Positions 1 to 14,300 are shown, counted from the stretch's first letter. The stretch: 64,000 nucleotides of DNA from Protonemura montana (GCA_947568835.1 OX387602.1:14001021-14065020), one strand, 5' to 3'. Notes: generated by a model from the letters alone, not told the origin. Numbers and translations: made by a program.

Positions 1-200
1 TTCGATTTGAATTTAGTGCACAATTGAAATTGAAACGGGTATGACCGTTATGAGTTTTGTGGCCGTAGGTAGACAAGACCGTGCTAAATTTAAAAACGTG
101 AGTGATGAGTGCCCAAGAAAGCTTTCGTGGAAGAGAGCAGAGACATTCAGAGGCATTCAGAGAGAGCAGGTAAGACAAACAACTACACAGATATACGTAC
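1..200. other. Intron of the M14 gene (partial)
   Basis: Sequence after the exon 3 donor, running out of the window. No coding or repeat signal is seen. Confidence 0.6.
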
Positions 201-362
201 CACCATCAATCCAAACGATAGGTTTAGGATCTCCGTTCTTCGCGAGCCCAGACGATATCTTGACGACCTTGAGAGGTTTCCCCAAGCTGGACTTCCCGAT
301 TGTCATTAGTTCGACTCTATTGGGGTACGCAACCGTTAAATAGTTCAAGTAGTTGAGCATAT
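201..362 (-). CDS. M14 carboxypeptidase exon 3
   Basis: Encodes the M14 segment with LNYLNYLTVAYPNRVEL and IVWIDGG. The preferred donor is GGTG|GTACGT at 200. A second possible donor, GTATAT, lies five bases further on, so the 3' edge is uncertain by 5 bp. The next exon should begin with the HxREW zinc motif, outside the window. Confidence 0.85.
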
Positions 363-3300
363 CTGTGGAATTATGTGCATATTGTTAAGTTTTGGAAGAA
401 ATTCCACGTGATCATTCAAATAACCTGTCAACAATAATTTACCAGCGTATCTGTGATAGCGTTTGAATGACATGTCATGAAGCTTTTCTTTCTTAGGTCT
501 GCTCTTTTGTTCCATCTTTTGTGGTGCGTGAAGTTGCGGGTTTTGTTCAGCAATAGCTTTCTGAAACAAAATAATTAATACATTTCAGAATTTTGAAGTA
601 TTACGCCCCGGCCCGCCAGTAAAGACGTCGTCTGACAAACTTTGCAGACAAATTTGTCGTGCGCTGAAAGTGACCAGCCACCAGCATATCGATTATATCT
701 TAAGCATGGCCATTTCCATGAATTGATGCGATAATAGCTTGGTCATTCCGTATAAAATGGACAGGAAATAGAAATAGAGTGTCGATGAGTGTAATATCGA
801 CAACCAACAGAAAAACAGAAAGAGTAAAAAGGCTTTTAGAGTGCTCTAGACATCGACGACCCTAGATGTGCTCTAGTTGACCTTTTGTGAACATCTATAG
901 TAGATGTTGCTATGTACACCCACTTTTTCAATACGTAATGGATATTAAATCACAAGTAACTTATAAAGTGCGTGCCTTAGCACGTATACTTGCACAACTG
1001 AACGTACAATTAGAAGGTAATTATTTGACTTTTACTAGTAAGGTGCGACATTTGCATGGCTGACTCGGATTTTGTCACAGAAATAGGCGAAAATACCAAT
1101 GAGTTCATAAGTATAGTCAGAGGGCCAGCGTTAATGTTAAAATTTCTGCTAAGCTAACGAGCCGGCTACACGTGGTAACTGTAGGTTCCACCTCATGGCG
1201 CGTGCGGCTATTCTTTTTAATATATCTTAATAATTAAATAATTACGACTCAAAATATCGCTACATTTAAATCAATCGTTGAGGTAAGCTTTAATAACGAT
1301 TGATTAATGCGTAAACCAGTCTCAAATGCGAGTAATCTGCGAGGGATAACAAAATGAAATTTCGTCAAAACGATGGTGACTCCATGCCTTGTAGCATCCT
1401 CATTTTTTGTCGGTACAGAAGTAATTTGGTGGTTATTTTTAGCGAAGGCTGTTTAACATTAGCGCTACGAAGGTAAGACAATGCAAAACTTTTCTTTCTT
1501 GGAAACTTGGATCAAAGATAAGGTATATAGTGATATTAAATAAGATGGCAATCTGCTCAAGGGTTGCAAGTATTCCCTGAAAACCACTTCAGTTCACTTT
1601 TTAGAGCGGAAAAATCGGGCCCTAATACCACTTCACTTTGCAACGAAAAAGTTTCACCAAATATTTTTAAAAATAGAAAGAGTGTCTTATTTGTCTTCGA
1701 AGGGTGATTTCCTTTTTTCCGTGCTGAGAAAGCATCAATAACCGAATGGCGCAATACAACTAACATGAATGCGTTGTTACGAATCGGTTTCGATCCATCA
1801 ACGTTCACAGGTACCATCCCTGCTAATGATAATGCTCTCTTTTTATATCAAGATCCGTTCTGAGAATCGTCAGGTCAATGGTTGTTTGGTTACATCGCTA
1901 TAAAATTGCGTTCCAGCCATTGTTGACTTGGGCGGTGGGGCGTATTGGTATGTGTTGTTGTACTCTGTTCCTCATTACGATTTGATCTAGTAATTTGCAA
2001 TTAGGCGTACATATTGCATGGCACGTCGAACAAGACAATGAAGGGTGTGTTTGTTTCAGACAAGGGATGAGTGAGAATAGAAGACGACTGGTTCCAAGTC
2101 CAACCAAATCAATCATTCCCAAATAATGGTACATTGAAAGTGACTTGGAGTTCAAGAAATGAAAACATTATTTCTAGCTTTGTGAAAAACTGACTTAAGT
2201 AGCGTCATATTGACTGCTTCGTGTAGGGAGTAAATTCCGCCTTGTTGCCCCTAATACTTCACCCTTTCTCTTAAAGCGATAAAACGATATGGTCAAAAAC
2301 TGAAAACTTATAATTGTTATTAATTCCATTGATTAGCAAGGACTTGATCGTTTAGCAATTTTTAATTCGCCTCAGTTCACGGTTGTTGAAACTTTTTCAC
2401 AAATTTGCTGACTGCGCGATGAGGGCGGAAAGAAGAGTTGCACAAATATGCAAGTCAGAATCGCTCCCCAAAACGCACAAAAAATTATTTAATGTAGTCA
2501 TATTTTTTCTTGATGTCGTTAAAGAGACCAAACTAATTATTTAACACTCTCCTTCACAAAGCAATTACCTCAAATTGTTTTTTTTAACACGTCAAGAGTT
2601 TAATTGTTTCACTATCTTTTTATCAAAATTCAGAAGTGTGACTAGTAATTAAATTATGTGGGACATTTATCATTCTATAGGATGCAGTGACGGTGAGATG
2701 CACATTCACCAAGAATGCATCCAACTGCAGTTTATACGACGAATACAAATTGCATTCCGCTTATGATGGTAATATATTTTTATTTATGCAGTAGCAATCC
2801 CAGAAACAAAAAATACAATACAATGTATATATGGTTACTCGTCTCTGAACCGTGAGCTGCAAGAACGTTACTGCGAAAACTTCAACCCCATTACTTAACC
2901 TGAATCTGACGGCGTATGGACGTCTGTCAAAGTTTTATTTGATTTTCTTTTCACATCAGCTACGGGAAAAGCATTTCGAAAGTAGAAACTGCTACATGTA
3001 AATTAGGACTATAACGTTCACATTCGATTTTCTATGGATTCCAACAATCCCGCTAGAAATAAGTTGCAAATTGCTCTATTAGACAGCAGACATCACAGAC
3101 ACAGCGTAATTGAGTAATGACACCATTCGCAGAATAATTATTCTTCTAACCCTAGCAAAAAATATTGAATGTTACTGTGAAAATCTGCATCCATAAAATA
3201 AAATACATTGTTAGATATGTGTGTCAGAAAGTTTTTTTTGCATTAGACACTGAAATCTTTAGTGGGGTAATTGTATAAATATTTATACATTTATTGTGGC

Positions 3301-4457
3301 ACAGCCGCACATACTGACACAAATGATGATTCCTCCCTCTTCAACATCAGTGCTTAAGTACAAAGCAATAACCATGAGTATGCCAACAATGCGAGTTAAT
3401 AGACTAGTTAATCTATGTACAAGTATAAGTTGTGAGTTCGAGGTTTGGTGTTCATACTTTCCTTGCTCTTAATTTTATTGAACGGTGAATCCAGAAATAG
3501 TATAACGCCAAGAAAAATGCACTGTGCTTATTGTTCATAGTGCTCAATCTGCGAGTGTATTTGCCGATTTTTCTTATGTCAATAGCGGTATTATCGTGCG
3601 CCAAGCTGTCTTATAAATGATTCGCATTAAAAATTGAAATCAAGTAACTGTAGAGTGGAATTGGACGTATTATACTTCGTCAACAACTGAGGCCATACGT
3701 GTACGAATTATACCTCCGGTTTAACGAACCACAACAAGAAGAAGAAAACTGTCATTTTTTTGACCTTGGTCATGCAAAATAGTGTCATTACGGTCATACC
3801 GAAATTAGAGTAAATCAGTGGTATTACCAAGAATGGCTTGAATGCAGAACATATCGAAAAATAGTACTTTAGATTTGCTCAAAAAACTTAATTTTTCATG
3901 CCAATGAACGAAACCGCGAGCTTTGTAATAAAAAATGTCACCTGTAGATCTTTGATAAGAACTTGAAACTCCATCCGGTTCTGTGCCAAGAAGGTCTTCA
4001 TTTGGCTGACTCTAATCGGAGGGACCATGACATCCGTGGACTGATTCTTCATCGGCTGCGTCCAGAAATGGACCCCTTCAAATTCTTCGTCTATACCCTC
4101 CAGACTTTCCATCTGATCTTCGGTACGCGGGTACAATCGAAACAACTGAAAGTTCTTATAACTCTTTCTCAATTCTTTCTCAACCTCTTTCTCAACCTCG
4201 ACGACTTCCGTATCACTGTCGTCGCCTTCACCGAAAAACGAATTTATTCCAGACGCGAAATACTTAGCGACTTGCTCAAACATACCAGACATGGTCCCGA
4301 AGAAAAATCTACCACCATTAGGATTTACTCCTCTCGCTTGTTCACCTTCATAATAAACACTTCTATTTCTGTACACTGAATTTTCGTATGAACCTGGAAT
4401 CGCTAAGCACAAAGCAATCACTGCGCCAAAAATCAAAATCACTTGATAGAGAATCAT
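201..4457 (-). CDS. Zinc carboxypeptidase A/B-type zymogen (peptidase M14), 5' part, three exons
   Basis: Secreted metallocarboxypeptidase precursor that would remove C-terminal residues from peptides. Exons on the minus strand are 4457-3942, 560-443 and 362-201; the rest lies before base 1. The start is the first in-frame ATG, followed by a hydrophobic signal peptide (about residues 1-22). Residues 100-172 match the M14 activation peptide (motifs YKNFQLFRLYP, FWTQP, TDVMVPP, VLIKDLQ). Exon 2 supplies the linker and the catalytic start (MSFKRYHRYA), and exon 3 ends in WIDGG, the strand just before the HxxE zinc motif of the family. The zinc ligands themselves are therefore not in the window. 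Introns are GT-AG with phases 0, 1 and 1. Unusual: about 77 residues lie between signal peptide and prosegment, with an FF-rich stretch (residues 50-76) and an acidic run. It lies head-to-tail, downstream of the monooxygenase gene. The family assignment is firm; A versus B specificity cannot be judged. Confidence 0.93.
443..560 (-). CDS. M14 carboxypeptidase exon 2: linker and catalytic-domain start
   Basis: A TTTGTTTCAG acceptor precedes codons KAIAEQNPQL. A lysine-rich linker follows, which would be the activation cleavage region. The exon ends HRYA plus one base at a GTAAAT donor, and the next intron is only 80 bp (363-442). Confidence 0.9.
561..3941. other. Intron 1 of the M14 gene
   Basis: A 3.4-kb intron between prosegment and catalytic exons. 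It is AT-rich with no recognisable gene. Open frames at 1557-1817 and 1898-2155 have no family features. Confidence 0.7.
3942..4457 (-). CDS. M14 carboxypeptidase exon 1: signal peptide, extension, prosegment
   Basis: 172 codons from ATG at 4457, ending DLQ at a CAG|GTGACA donor, phase 0. The upstream in-frame codons begin at a GTG, not an ATG, so 4457 is the likely start. A possible initiator TCAGTC lies on the minus strand at about 4538-4543. Confidence 0.9.
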
Positions 4458-7400
4458 GTCTGCGATTTTCGGCGGTACCGGCCGCGCGTTAGCTACTGGC
4501 ACGTGTTTGAAGCATGTCGATATGCGGAGCTAACTAGACTGAAGCTCGAGGAAGTCAAAGCCGCGCTAAGAGATACTCATGTGGGTCATCCGGTAGGCCA
4601 ATTGAAGGCCTGCGTTGATCGCCGAGGACGAGCCCGCGATCACGTAAGAAAGAGTCTTTGGAAGGAGTTTGTAGATACTAGTTGTAGATGTGGATGGTAT
4701 GATCATAGCAAAATCTAGATCGAGAGAAAAAAGTGATGATTTTGTAGTTTTGGTGTCAATAGTGCTTTGATTTTTATACCGCATGATTATTGATTAGTGT
4801 ACGTCAATTTTAATGTTATACTTTAGTGTTACGAGCTACACATTTCTATAAGAGAATGAGTATTGCAAATTTGAATCGATTGAATCGACTTCTAGATGAT
4901 TTAAATTAAATTTCCTGTTATTTTTATTGTTCGTTTTTATTCTCAAATTGTGTCTATTCAGAAAAGAGAATACGGTTAGGGCTGAAACATAAAAAAACTT
5001 CACTTAATATACGAACGAGCAAAAAGTTTTTCATGACTGATGAGATGACATTAGAAATTGCTATGCAAATTTATTCACGTTTTTTTACTCCCAGCAATTA
5101 TAATATTGAGCGAAGCGTCATATATTTTCGATAAAGCTATTGTAAAATTAATTCTGACATCTTTTTCCAAGCTTAAATCTGATAAGGCTTATGCTTATGG
5201 TTCACGTACACAGCAAACACACAAAAATACCAACATCCATGCTTTAAGCTGAGCTAAAAATCATTTAAAAGATAATAAAACAAACTCCGAAATAAATCAA
5301 AAACTTTCAAAAACTTTTAATCCCGCAGCATTTAAGCTGGTGGGCAAAAGCTTTAAATTTAATCAATTGGAGCACTGATAAAACTAATTTATTTACGCCA
5401 TTGGGATTACTGTGCTTTTTTGTTCTGTTTTGGAATTCATTTTATAGATATAAAAGCTAAAATGCAACAGAGAATCTATGCGAGGGTCATATAAAACACT
5501 TGGAAATTACAGAATGACGACAGGCAGGAGTTTATCGTTGCATAGCAGAAGGTAGTCTTTCAATTATAGACATTACGGGCACACAAATACCAAGTACATA
5601 CCTAATATTAGGCTAAATCACAATTGAAGCGGCACTGGGGCGTTAGCTATTTGATACATAGTGCGTTTCTATGTCATTTCGCTGAAGAATGGGGGCATAT
5701 TTTGGGCATGTTGGTAACTCGCAGAACGATTTTGTGGTTATGTTTTCTAACAAAAGAAAAACTCTCGCTGAAAACAATAAGCTTTGAGTAAGCAAGGCAA
5801 TGATTGTCATTTTTTAAAGTGCTCGTGGCGATGTACATTTTTGCCCTTGCACAGCATTAGTAATGATATTTCGAACAATTACAGGGAAAAAAATGAATAA
5901 CGGTGTTCATGTCATGAGACGTATAAAATTTGACCCAATTCGGGGATGTTTTATTCTTATCGACAACGATAAGTAGTTAATTAATTTACGTTCCTATATT
6001 TACAAAATACAGTGCTCTGTATCTCGTGCGACATTCAAAAAGTCAAAGTAATCCACCCCTTATTAGCAATATTTTAAGCAATTAAAAAAATTGACATCAG
6101 CTTAAAAACATTTTTCGTGTCACATAAAGTGACGCATATAAAAATGAATGGCTTTTCTCAAAAACACAATATATTTCCGTATTAATAGCAGCTGATTCAT
6201 GTGCAACAAACTTTGATGTTAGTATGGACACCATCGATACCCTCGGGAATTATGCTACAAAAAATATAGGACGTCTTTATTTTCGCAAAGAGATTCTGCG
6301 ATACTGATGAGACCAATTACCGCCGAGGTAAAACAAAAACGCTCTCCAAACTTTACGTAGTCCGCTAATAGATTACACACCAACATGATTTTAATGTTAT
6401 CGATGGCTTAAAGTTTAGTTTAAGCTATGTTTGGTAATCGAACTTGTGTAATGGCTACATACCGATTGCTGTGGCGATTTGCCAGCGGTTATTTGGTAAA
6501 CGGGCGAGCGACTTCAACATTGGATTTATGTTTATTTGGTGTCTGGCATAAAAAAAATGGAACCGCTAATCTAGCCTGCGGCGTAGATAGGTCTAGCGAA
6601 GAAGTGAAGCTTTTGAACAGACTTCTTGCCTCTTGGAGTAAAACACAGTAATGGTTACTCATAACTGTTGAAACTGGTCCAAGTTGTTCGCGTTTTTTAA
6701 AGGGGGGAAGGGGGGAGATTTTGGGCAGAAGCCAAAGTAATTTGGACACTTTGTTATGGTTGTAGGATTTATAAGAACTTGCAATAAAAAATTATAGACT
6801 TGGTAAATAATATATCTCGTAATTGTAGCGTAATTGCACTAAAAAAATGACTCGAGTACAGCATCAATACCCATGACTATCTTGCATTGAACGGGCGAGG
6901 AATGGTATTATAGAAAAACGGTACATTTTGGTTGACTCATGATATCTTGTTACTTTTTAGTTTTCTTTGAGTGTCGTACTTTTTTTTTTATGTCTGATAA
7001 GAAATTGTATCAATTTGCAAGTGAAAGGTTTTCCAGAGATACTGTTTGATCATTGAGAATTCATTTTCAGAGTATGAGAATCGAAAACTACTTGCTTGCT
7101 ATCTTACACCTGCGTCATTTACTAACCGAACGAACGTTTTTCTGGAAGCCTTCGTTCAGACCAAGTGTTTACATTCAAATTACCAAAATCTACTTTTTTA
7201 ACACATTTTTAAACCATTTTTAAGCATTCACTTACTGTGTGAACAATTAAAATTATTTTTTTCGAAAATCCATGGTTTTAAGATCAGTATGCATGACGTG
7301 CTTTGATATTCTCACCTCTTTGCGTGTTTTTCGAAAAGTTTTTTTCCACTGTTATTTCCTTTACACTGAGGATATTTTACTACTAGGATATTTTAAAAGA

Positions 7401-8155
7401 ATATGCGATGGAAGTTATTCTTCTTTGTATCGATTTCTGATACCCGACACTTAGAAATAGTGTAGCCATAAAGGAAATGCACGACGCTCGAATAGTGTCA
7501 GATTATAGCGCAAAGAGAAGAAATCGAATTCACAACGAAAAGTGTGTAACTTTTCAATGTCTTAAAATTATCTGACGTGACAAACTCACCCTCTTTACCC
7601 ATTCAAGAAGTTTTTCTAAGAGTTTTCGAGCCGATGAATTTCCATTTTGTTCTTTGTGTAGTTCGTTGTAATACTTTGCCAGCGAGATATTATTTGCCGA
7701 CATTTATAGAGATCAATTGAAGCTGGTAGTGCTACCATCCAACTCAAGCAAGGATTAGGAAAAGTGGGAATATTTGCTAGAAAAGTCACATGAATTTTTT
7801 ATAAAAAAAAATGTCTCACACAGTTTTTAATGACAATTCAGAACCGTATGTCATTACAATATAAAATATACTTATATTTATCACAGCTCATTTTTATAAA
7901 TCGTGCAGAACTACTTCTAAAACTTACCGGAGTTCAACGATGATTTCGTTTCAAATAATAAAAAAAAAAAAATACAGTGCCCTTGAAAATTCGCTCCAAT
8001 TCAGAGCAATGAAGCCAAAACGACATCGTGAGCATACAAAAATATACCGTAAAAAATCTGTACAAACGAGCTGAACGTATCAGAAATAGGACTTAACAAG
8101 TACTCCCAATATTTACATTCATTACAATAAGTTAAAGTTTTTCAACCAGTAGACA
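4458..8155. other. Spacer between monooxygenase 3' end and carboxypeptidase 5' end
   Basis: The first 250 bp (about 4460-4720) are more GC-rich and probably form the carboxypeptidase 5' UTR and promoter. The rest is AT-rich spacer. Small frames at 6427-6651 and 7272-7454 show no recognisable domain. ATTAAA on the minus strand near 7824-7829 is a possible poly(A) signal for the monooxygenase. Confidence 0.5.
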
Positions 8156-8317
8156 CTAAGTTAGCCTGAGCAACAGTAGTGCTGTCACAGTCATGGCAAA
8201 TGAACCGAAAACAGCACTCCCGCTGTTTTGGGACAGTCGACCAATTTTCTCCCTGCAAAATGTGTTATTGATCTCTGGAAGCTGCGTGAAATTCGGGAAA
8301 TTGAAGATGTCAGCAGG
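8156..8317 (-). CDS. Monooxygenase exon 10: C-terminal GPI-type tail
   Basis: 53 codons plus stop, from PADIFNFPNF to a final run of small and hydrophobic residues (SGSAVFGSFAMTVTALLLL) ending RLT. This fits a GPI-attachment signal with the omega site near SGSA. Acceptor TTTTTGCAG. Confidence 0.88.
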   Translation of the reverse strand, partial: PADIFNFPNFTQLPEINNTFCREKIGRLSQNSGSAVFGSFAMTVTALLLLRLT

Positions 8318-11300
8318 CTGCAAAAAAAGAGAAATTGTTATTTTTTTATAAAGTCTTATCTGTAAATCGATTTTCTCAAGCACCATTTGCGTAATATTGA
8401 GTATGTTAAGTGAGATTACAACCACACGAAAGCCAACGCAATCGACTTCAACTGAACTCATCTGGGCATTGAGATATGAATAAGATAACAATGGAGTTTG
8501 TTTTAGTTATGGAAATTGAGTTGATTTTAATCCACTTCCGATGGTGTTCTCACGAGACTTACGATTGCCAGTGTGTCGTCCCTTTTCCTACAGAAGACCA
8601 TGTGTTGCCCAGAGTAGAACGACTCCTCGATTCTCTGCGTCAGCAACCTCTCATCCCAAGGGTGCTCATACAAATGCGACATGAAGCTTTTGTTTCTGAA
8701 TTCCATTGGCTCTTTAATAACCAATTCCCCAAACAGACCACCACTGTTATCTACTTCTACAGTATAATCTTTCATGTTCTTCAATGCATTGATCGCTCTC
8801 TCATTCAATTCAGGATCCATCGCACTCGCTGGTGAAAAGTCACCGAAATTTGGGGCAGCACTGGTAGTCGTCGACGTTGTGATCGCATTACGGTCGTCAT
8901 CGTTTTGACTCGTTTTCAAAAACATTCTCTCGACGGCGTCCATGTCGGTGTTGTAAAATTTTCGCACGCCGAAAGACTCGAAGAAGTGTTTCACTGGTGT
9001 CATACTGTAGCAACCGGCGAGTTGCGTACGGGGGTAGTAGAGCACAAATGCCAGGCACATTTCTTGTTTCGTGGAGTATCCACCCTGTGAACATGTAAAC
9101 GTAGTGTGGTGTGAAAAAAACGAAAGTACTTACACTGACATAGAAGCACCTGCGACCGTGGAATGCAATTAATAGACGGGTCTTTGCAAAACGAAATGTT
9201 AACGCAGTACGTGGTACTAAATTGCGGGTAAAAGTGGTATTTGATGTGTAACTTGTGTGTGGATTCACTCAATTTCATGCAGTCTTTCGACTCTAGGTTT
9301 TCTTTCACAAATTCGGTATACAAGACGTGTTAAATTTGACAATCTATGTATGTTTATTTAGTATTTTCCTTGGTTGCTACTGGCTGGTGTGGAGAGAGAC
9401 TTGCCCTTTAGCATTAGGAAATTATTGAGTAAATACTACTGCCATGGAGTGTATTATCATGCGTTTAACCACATTATTTATCTTGCTTTGTTTATGCTCC
9501 ACATATATTGCGAAACTTCCTTAGTTATCTGGGTACCACAATTCATGTAGTATACATTTCACTAAGACATTTTAAACCCAGCATAAACCTTGCTTTTATT
9601 TGTTAATTGCCAATTGGCACCCTGGGTGCCAATTCATGTAAATGGTAAAAGAAGGTTTGGGAAGGTTGGAAAGATTTATCTCACATGGGAAATTCGCCAA
9701 CATTTGTAACACCTTAGGTTCGTTTAGATCTGCCCTCGAGCTGGTGTAGTTAGCCATCGGGATTAGGGAGAATTGATTGATAAAAAATCGATCAAATGAG
9801 ACACACCGACCTAAAAGTTTGTGATTGGTGTATTTCCTACCGGGCGTCAGAAGTTTTAGTGAAATGTAACGTGAATTAGCACTACAGATGACGTTTAGAT
9901 TTGGTCTAATTTTGGCGCCAATATACTTGTTTTTAGGTATTTACTTGTTTTGATCTCGCATCTAAAAGCTGTTGATTAAATAGATATTTGATTCGTGTTG
10001 TTACTTACGAAGGTCGGTTCTGTTCTGTTCGGTGTCTGGTAAACACATTCTGTGATCAGTTCGTCTCCTCGCTTGACCAGCACTTCTCGCGGCAAGACTC
10101 TGCTCTGCTGGTAGTTGAAGTCGTAGTGGTCATCCTCGGTAATCTTGGCCAGTTCCTGGCCGGCTCGCACGTGACGCAGACGCATCCTTTTTCCGGCTAA
10201 GTGAGAGTGAAGGACCACTGAGATGATCTTGATCCCGTCATCGGGAAGCATCTAAGGAACCAAGTCGATGATTAAGATGTGCGAAAAATACGGCAGCATG
10301 AGGAGAGTAAAAAAGAAAGATCGATGACAGGTTTATAATGACGGAATTATAAGGCCCCACGGTGTAACTTTACAAAAATTGAAGCATTTGTGCAGAGGTG
10401 CATAGTCTGAAATAATAGCTGACGTTCTTGCGATCCAAAATAAAATAGATACCTATCTTAGAAGAAAAAAGTGAAATTTGCAAAAATATTTTTCGGAAAT
10501 GGCGGTCTATTTTACACCATACAGTATGAAAACCTTATGACCTTAGTGACTTTCATGTGATACAAATAATTACCACTTATAAAAGATTCTATAGCGTACC
10601 GTAGGTCATTAGCCTTGCTTTGAGTATCAAAATGAACAAGATACTCTCCATCCCTTCAGCGCAGTGGTTCATGTTGCTGAGGGGTACAGAGGGTGACGGG
10701 GGATAATTGACGGGGGAACATATTCATTATGAAAACACTTTAAAGCTGAATCTGCAGCTGACGTTCTGAGCACTTTTTTAATTGCCGGTTGCGATTTTAT
10801 ATTTTCTGCAACTAGATTAAATCGACTCCACAATCAACTGCCACAACAAAGGTAACCAACGATTCGATATTCTCTTTGCCAAGTAATTACACTGTTATTA
10901 ATAATGCATACATACAAGTGCATGGATTATAAAGTTTAACAACTATCGGCCGCGGTGCGTTTTAAAGTGCTACGTTATTAACGAGATAAAGTTCGTGGCA
11001 ACTGGAAATGGCCGAACTTACAAAGCAAAATCTTCAAATACCGTCAGATTTTCGCCAAGCAAAATTTCTATTGGATAATCTATGTTAGATATGTTGCAGC
11101 GTTACATAGACATTTCACCAAAGATCTTAATCTGACACAATTTAAACAGAGTGCAAGCATTGCACAAGTAGATTTTCTATTTGTCGCCCATTTGATTAAT
11201 CACAATGACAGCGAGTCAGTAACCTAGTTGCATCCATTCATCAGGAAGTTAGCTCCACGTATGTTATCGCTGATCACTGATTTTCCCGGCGAATCGCGTT

Positions 11301-14300
11301 ACTATCCTTCCTTCTGTCTCGGCAATTAATTAATTCCTGGTTCGATATCGAATCAATGACTCGAACTTTATCGTTCCTCTCACACAAAAGACCAAGCAAA
11401 CAGCGAGCCTAGCTACATAGTGACTCGTGAACCAATGCATTTAAGGGATGATTTCTCGTTCGCGTTGCTTTAATATCTCTATGCTTTCTATATAAGGACA
11501 CGAGGGAAATCTGCTAATGTTACACATTCGAACGATAATTGGTCAACAGGGATGTGATTTCATTAAAATGTGGTAATCATGTGTCCACCCTTTCGATGAC
11601 CAGGGAAACACCCCATATATAAACAACGGTGTAGATTTTAGAAACACTAAAAATAATGGCATGTGAGTTATTTTATAAATCCTATGGGTCTGGGTGGTAG
11701 TGGCAAAGCTTGGTGAGATATTTTTGCAGCCATACCTTGTCGGTGCACTCGGAATTGCAGTAGCCTGCAGTTTTGTATTCCGGCTGTTTCGGAGGAATGA
11801 TGTGCAACGGTGACACCGTGATGCCGTTAACCATGATTCCGGCGTCGTGTTTTCGCAAATGTTCGGTGTAGAAAAGTCGTAGTCCGGGAGAGTAGCTCAC
11901 TGAAATTAAAGAAACGCATGTGTTTTTTTATTTTATCGGAAATTTCGTTTTTTTGCAACTTTGACGTATATAAACTTTTTGGTTATTAGTAGGTACATTT
12001 TTTTAGCCGATCAAATTGACAAGTTTCTCTGATTTTTTTAAAAATCTTAACTTCCTGACAAACAAATCCGAAAAACCTCACATTTTCAATCTCATTTCTG
12101 GTTTTTGCACTTTTTTTTTTCTTCAGTGAAAGTTGATTAATTGATTGTCACATCGATAATTACCTCGTCTGAACGAAGGGTTGTCAAAATGTACTTCCAT
12201 CATGAAGTATGTCGACCTCTTTCCTTCTCCCAGAGGCAAGCCTACGTGGTCTGGAAGAAACTCGCCTGAAACAAATATCGGAGATTTCTAAGCGCTTTTC
12301 CGGGTAGTGCAGTATTTTGCAAGTTTCCAGATATAGGAAAATACCGACGTTTCGAAGTCGCGCTGGAGGGCTCTGAATAATATCAGAAGTTGAAACTATA
12401 TACATCTCAGCTTCTGTGCTCATTCATGTGGAGGTGCCGAGAAACACAACTAGAAAATTCACCTACGTTTTCGGCCAAATTGAGAAGCGGTTTCACTTCT
12501 GGTTGTAATACGTAAAGTAAGCTTCGCAAAGTACATATAGCTCGCCCTCGGCAAAGCAGTTTAATCCACAATAATATAAAGTATAAATTCCTTTATCTTG
12601 TGATTTCTGTTCACAAGCTAGCTAATGTCGTAAATAACAGATTCATTCTGCATAACACAATGTTTTCTCAGGAAACACGGGTTTAAAAATGTGTTATACA
12701 TTCCAAGGAGTATTTTTTGCGTGCACTGAATCGGAATTTAAAGGAGCAGTGAACAGTGATATAAAGACGTAGGATCGAGACTTGCAAGCCTCCAGAGTAT
12801 GACACAAAGCGTGCCTATCACTCGCCTATCACAAGGAGACGACATTCTTTCACAGTGCGAATTGGCTTTTTGCGTGCACGGGTTTCGAAAAATAAAGCTG
12901 GGTCCAACAATTTCAAGAGAGAAGTGAAACGAAATAAAAACACCAACAAATGCCTCTTCCCCATTCCGTTTCCAAAAAAAAAACGAATTGCTTTATGCCT
13001 TTCTTTTATCTCATTTTCAGACGCCACTTACGACCTAACAACTTGTTTGTAGACAATTTTCTGGTTAGATCTTTGATTCCAGAGATAAAAATTGCGACCA
13101 AGTGAAATATAACCGTATTGTCTGGCCTGAAACGTGCCTCAGAAATACGTACAAATATTCTTACATGATGGTAAAAATGTAGTGCATACAATCGTGTGTG
13201 TGTGTAAGGGGGGTGGGGGCTGTTCTTATTTTATTTCATGACTGTCTGTACAACATTTTTATGTTTCTTAAGACAATGAACCAAATAATAATAATTTAAA
13301 AATGAAAATAACTCGACATTTCTTTTAAATTTGCTTGATTGTTTCTGGGGTTCTTTCTCTACAAATCGGCTTATTCTTAAATGCCTTGCAATACAAACAA
13401 TGCGTACTACCAAACGCGAGGTAAAAATTGTACAGTTTTGCTGTGAACTTGCAAAAGTTTGCCGTATTTCAGTGAATTTCTTGAATAAAAAAGTGGGTGA
13501 ACGGCAATTTGACAAATAAAATGTGTGTATACGCCGTAAACCAGCGTAAACCCGAGCACTGGATATGCACGGTATACATAGATCCAACAGACAGTGTACC
13601 AGATAAACCACAAATACGAAAAAATGACTGCCAAGAAATTTCACGGTTTATTAAAATTAATAAAATTATCACGAGATAATTCGTAAGTGTGGGGTGCACG
13701 TACCTTCCGAGCCGATCGCCCAGGTGACAATCGGGGTGAGACATTGGTCCCATTCGCGAGGCATCTCTGGAGAGTAGCAAGGAGCCCCCTTGTGCTCGTC
13801 GTACTGCTCGAAGACGCGCTCCTGCCCCTTGGGCGTTGCACACTCGTAGAGTAGCATGTGATGAACGTACCCCGTGTGTCCCGCTGAGAGTAAGGGCTCG
13901 TACTGAAACGTGACCATCGCAAGTCAGCGCTACGTTCTTGAGGTGCGTGACGCATGCTTTAGAGCGTCAATTATTCGCAATCAGAACTTGTGGTATTATT
14001 GGGTTTAGATAGTCAGAGTCACGGTGCTAAGCAAACGAGCATCCAGCATGTAGTAACGGTTGTGACCACCCGTTGGCGCTTGCGACTATCTTCTTTTTTT
14101 TTTTTGATAAATCACTACAACTTACAAATTACAACACAAAATATCGATACATGTATATCAATCGATGAGGTTAGCTAAAGATAAACGAGTGTAAGTTAGA
14201 ATCAAATGCTAGTGATATACAAGAAATCACGAAATGAACATTCTTAACATTCGAAATGACAATGACTCCACCTCTCGGCGGCGATCATTTTTTGTCGGTT

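Noticed and set aside
8476-8835. 119-codon plus frame
   Set aside because: Antisense shadow of monooxygenase exon 9.
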